Shown piece by piece: positions 61,947-64,000 of a stretch of DNA of 64,000 bases. How positions within the stretch are numbered: the stretch's first letter is position 1; each line of letters starts with the position of its first letter. The DNA is taken from assembly GCF_947502445.1 (NCBI RefSeq), contig NZ_CANMZW010000005.1:124001-188000 (forward strand), given 5' to 3'. Source of the DNA: an uncultured Brevibacillus sp. Its GTDB lineage: Bacteria > Bacillota > Bacilli > Brevibacillales > Brevibacillaceae. A program made the translations under genes and the position numbers. The notes beneath the pieces were generated by a model. That model ran no database searches. It saw only the letters and a list, made by a program, of their open reading frames with translations, and had not been told where the DNA came from.

Positions 61947-62240
61947 GTGGTGGGGAGAAAAAGGGAGAAAACGCTCCAGCTTCTTGGAACACTTTCTCGG
62001 GTCATCCCTGGCAGGCTCCGTTGCAAAAGCGAAACCCGCGTCCAAAAGTGGTTGGTTCAGGAGGATTCTCAAAGTTGGACGCTAAGGGCGTGTTTCTCTT
62101 TTTCCACTGCGCCTTGGTAGGTGTTCCAAAGAGCTTCGCGTCCTTCTCTCTTTTTCTCTGCGAGCTTTCTGTTTTGCTCGTACTTTCTGGAAGACTGTTT
62201 TGGTAAAGCTACGATGAAAGATATCCTTAATCGATCTGAA
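61947..62240 (+). repeat. 294-bp structured repeat, tandem copy 1
   Basis: Each copy contains a hairpin of about 208 bases with arms GAGAAAAAGGGAGAA and TTCTCyyTTTTTCTC, TTCTTGGAACAC pairing with GTGTTCCAAAGA, and inner GCGTCCAA with TTGGACGC. A spacer of about 86 bases completes the unit. The bases just before this copy (61920-61946) resemble the end of the spacer, so a partial earlier unit may exist. Confidence 0.9.
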
Positions 62241-62534
62241 GTGGTGGGGAGAAAAAGGGAGAAAACGCTCCAGCTTCTTGGAACACTTTCTCGGGTCATC
62301 CCTGGCAGGCTCCGTTGCAAAAGCGAAACCCGCGTCCAAAAGTGGTCGGTTCAGGAGGCTTCTCAAAGTTGGACGCTAAGGGCGTGTTTCTCTTTTTCCA
62401 CTGCGCCTTGGTAGGTGTTCCAAAGAGCTTCGCGTCCTTCTCCCTTTTTCTCTGCGAGCTTTGGATTTTGGTCGTGTTTTTTGGAAGACTGCTTTGGTAA
62501 AGCTACGATGAAAGATATCCTTAATCGATCTGAA
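62241..62534 (+). repeat. 294-bp structured repeat, tandem copy 2
   Basis: Begins exactly 294 bases after copy 1 and is nearly identical to it, with scattered single-base changes mainly in the spacer. Confidence 0.9.
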
Positions 62535-62760
62535 GTGGTGGGGAGAAAAAGGGAGAAAACGCTCCAGCTTCTTGGAACACTTTCTCGGGTCATCCCTGGC
62601 AGGCTCCGTTGCAAAAGCGAAACCCGCGTCCAAAAGTGGTCGGTTCAGGAGGATTCTCAAAGTTGGACGCTAAGGGCGTGTTTCTCTTTTTCCACTGCGC
62701 CTTGGTAGGTGTTCCAAAGAGCTTCGCTTGTTTCTCCCTTTTTCTCGGACAGCTTTTAAT
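62535..62760 (+). repeat. 294-bp structured repeat, tandem copy 3 (decayed 3' end)
   Basis: Begins exactly 294 bases after copy 2. The hairpin part is complete; the spacer diverges after about 62740, with faint likeness to about 62780. Confidence 0.88.
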
Positions 62761-62815
62761 CTGTTTCGTGCTTATTTTTTGAATGATCCTCGTTGAAGCA
62801 GATACAGTTTCGCCA

Positions 62816-63012
62816 GAGAAGCATGTTTCCAGGCAGAGCGACTCGCGAAGTCCTACTCAGCGGAGAGCCGATTCGCGGGCATCAGGAGCGTAACTCTGAA
62901 TGATCTACGAAGCGGCTACCACTTTTACGATCCCCCGCGAATCGGCTCGGAGCGGACAGTTTCACTCCCATGCAGGACGTAGACCGGAGCCGAGCATGGA
63001 AATCTGCTTCTC
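62816..63012. repeat. Second palindromic element, unrelated to the 294-bp repeat
   Basis: The outer arms (62816-62830 and 62998-63012) match at 13 of 15 positions. An inner pair, GAGCCGATTCGCGGG (62865-62879) and CCCGCGAATCGGCTC (62934-62948), is perfect over 15 bp. There is no reading frame or start site. It resembles a large palindromic intergenic element or a MITE. Confidence 0.7.
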
Positions 63013-63042
63013 CTCACATCAGCCACGCCACGTTACGAGAAC

Positions 63043-63088
63043 AAAAAAGCTGCCCCTTTAGCAGTTTTGATCTGCCAAGGAACAGCTT
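63043..63088 (-). terminator. Intrinsic terminator after larE
   Basis: On the minus strand AAGCTGTTCCTTGGCAG pairs with CTGCTAAAGGGGCAGCTT with a few mismatches and is followed by six T residues. Confidence 0.8.
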
Positions 63089-63106
63089 CATTTTATTAGA
63101 TCTATC

Positions 63107-63919
63107 TCACGCACCAGTCTTCGCTACACCCAGATTCATGCTACCGCTCTTGTAGCCAAGCAAATCCATCGTCACGTAGGAATACCCGTACGCTTTAAGC
63201 TGATTTGTTATCTCTTCCTTATGCTCGAGTATGATCGGTATATCCGCAGACTCGACTTCGATTCGTGCGATTTCACCGTGTGTCCGTACACGCACCTGAC
63301 CGATTCCCAGCCCTTTTATATACGCCTCAGAGCGATCAACCTTTATTAGTTTTTCCAACGTGATTTGCTCACCGTAGCTGATTCGCGAGGACAGGCACGC
63401 AAACGATGGCTTTTTCCACGTAGGCAGGCCCAGCTCGCGTGAGAGCTCACGGATTTCTTCTTTATAGAGGCCTGCCTCCTGCAAGGGTGCGCGTACACCG
63501 AGTTCTTGAGCTGCACGGGTTCCTGGTCTGTGATCACTCATGTCATCGGCAATCAGACCATAGGCGAGATTCTGATAGCCTTGCTGCTCCAGAATGGGCA
63601 GCAGATGCTCGAACAAGCTTTTTTTACAAAAGTAGCACCGATCGTGCGTATTCTCCGCATATCCCGGGATGGACAGCTCGGAGGTCTCGATCACCTGATG
63701 GGGAACCTCGATCTGCCTCGCCAGCTCTCTTGCTTCCTCCAGCTCTGATGTCGGATACGTTTCCGAATCTGCGGTCACTGCAAGTACGTTTTCTGCCCCC
63801 AAGGTATCTACTGCTACCCTCACCAGAAACGTGCTGTCTACACCACCGGAAAAAGCAACAACGACTCTTTCCATTTGTCTGAGCAAGCTTCGTAGCGTCT
63901 CCATTTTTTGTTTATGCAC
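63107..63919 (-). CDS. larE: ATP-dependent sacrificial sulfur transferase LarE
   Basis: LarE adds sulfur to the pyridinium dicarboxylate precursor of the nickel-pincer cofactor of lactate racemase and relatives. The 270-residue product has the PP-loop SGGVDST (residues 24-30), CYFCKK near residues 95-100, and PSFACLSSRI with Cys175, which matches the sacrificial Cys176 of Lactobacillus plantarum LarE. Start is the GTG at 63919, ten bases after AGGAGG. larB and larC are not in the window; they might lie upstream beyond its right edge. The last 80 bases of the window show no gene. Confidence 0.88.
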   Translation of the reverse strand: MHKQKMETLRSLLRQMERVVVAFSGGVDSTFLVRVAVDTLGAENVLAVTADSETYPTSELEEARELARQIEVPHQVIETSELSIPGYAENTHDRCYFCKKSLFEHLLPILEQQGYQNLAYGLIADDMSDHRPGTRAAQELGVRAPLQEAGLYKEEIRELSRELGLPTWKKPSFACLSSRISYGEQITLEKLIKVDRSEAYIKGLGIGQVRVRTHGEIARIEVESADIPIILEHKEEITNQLKAYGYSYVTMDLLGYKSGSMNLGVAKTGA

Positions 63920-64000
63920 CGTATAATCCCCCTCCTATCTGCCACACTGGACAGACTGATCCTACTCCTCTACATAAGGTATGGTTAGCGGGCCTAGCGG

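Noticed and set aside
62069..62708. Frames of 83-97 residues repeated on both strands
   Set aside because: They recur with the 294-base period because the repeat does, run across hairpin arms and have no start signals. They are by-products of the repeat.
61947..62760. Tandem repeats as a CRISPR array
   Set aside because: The unit is 294 bases with almost identical spacers, no short direct repeats and no cas genes.

Overview
The window reads as a low-to-mid GC Firmicute chromosome, most likely Brevibacillus or a close Bacillales relative. The grounds are strong AGGAGG-type ribosome binding sites with frequent GTG and TTG starts, Fur-, PerR- and TnrA-like boxes of the Bacillus type, a glnQHMP operon next to a GlnK/GlnL pair, a Bacillus-type anaerobic cobalamin cluster with the long CbiH60 and CbiX proteins, and KhtT. 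This placement is inference from gene content. I saw no rRNA, tRNA, CRISPR array, prophage or intact transposon.

Layout. 1-5.3 kb: a secreted protein, a glyoxalase-like protein, an ECF sigma/anti-sigma pair and a membrane DJ-1/PfpI protein. 5.5-6.3 kb: a Fur-box promoter drives a siderophore-binding lipoprotein that appears to have lost its middle, followed by an IS3-type remnant sitting inside what looks like an older terminator. 6.3-12.4 kb: purine permease, LysR regulator, BCCT transporter, a small membrane protein, a DUF523 protein and pantothenate kinase. 12.5-14.6 kb: a second ECF sigma/anti-sigma pair and Dps. 14.7-20 kb: a peptide-binding protein, LD-carboxypeptidase and M20 amidohydrolase operon (probably murein-peptide recycling) with a textbook sigma-54 promoter and palindromic enhancer sites, next to its PAS/AAA+/Fis regulator. 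20-26 kb: a structured repeat, a two-component system, an acidic stalk-domain protein, an orphan KhtT, and a thioredoxin-like protein with a membrane partner.

26.2-45.7 kb is a single leftward 20-gene cobalamin operon of the anaerobic (cobalt-early) route, from cobO to sirC, with nearly every junction overlapping or within a few bases, headed by a cobalamin riboswitch and an intrinsic terminator. It appears to hold every step from uroporphyrinogen III to adenosylcobalamin except those supplying dimethylbenzimidazole and threonine phosphate.

45.9-58.5 kb: a TerD-related large protein, a 2-Cys peroxiredoxin behind a PerR-like palindrome, an FMN glutamate-synthase-like protein, a nosD-nosL-nosY-nosF cluster with no nosZ in view, a CAP-domain secreted protein behind a c-di-AMP (ydaO-type) riboswitch, and a GlnK/GlnL-type two-component system. 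58.7-61.8 kb: the glnQHMP glutamine uptake operon. 61.9-62.8 kb: three tandem copies (294-bp period) of the same structured repeat seen singly near 20.2 kb; the arms show compensatory changes between loci. A second palindromic element and larE close the window.

The most notable unexplained signals are the 294-bp structured repeat family, the sigma-54/enhancer architecture over a murein-recycling operon, the terminator split by an IS remnant beside a damaged iron-uptake gene, and the nosDLYF cluster without nosZ whose first gene lacks a standard start codon.
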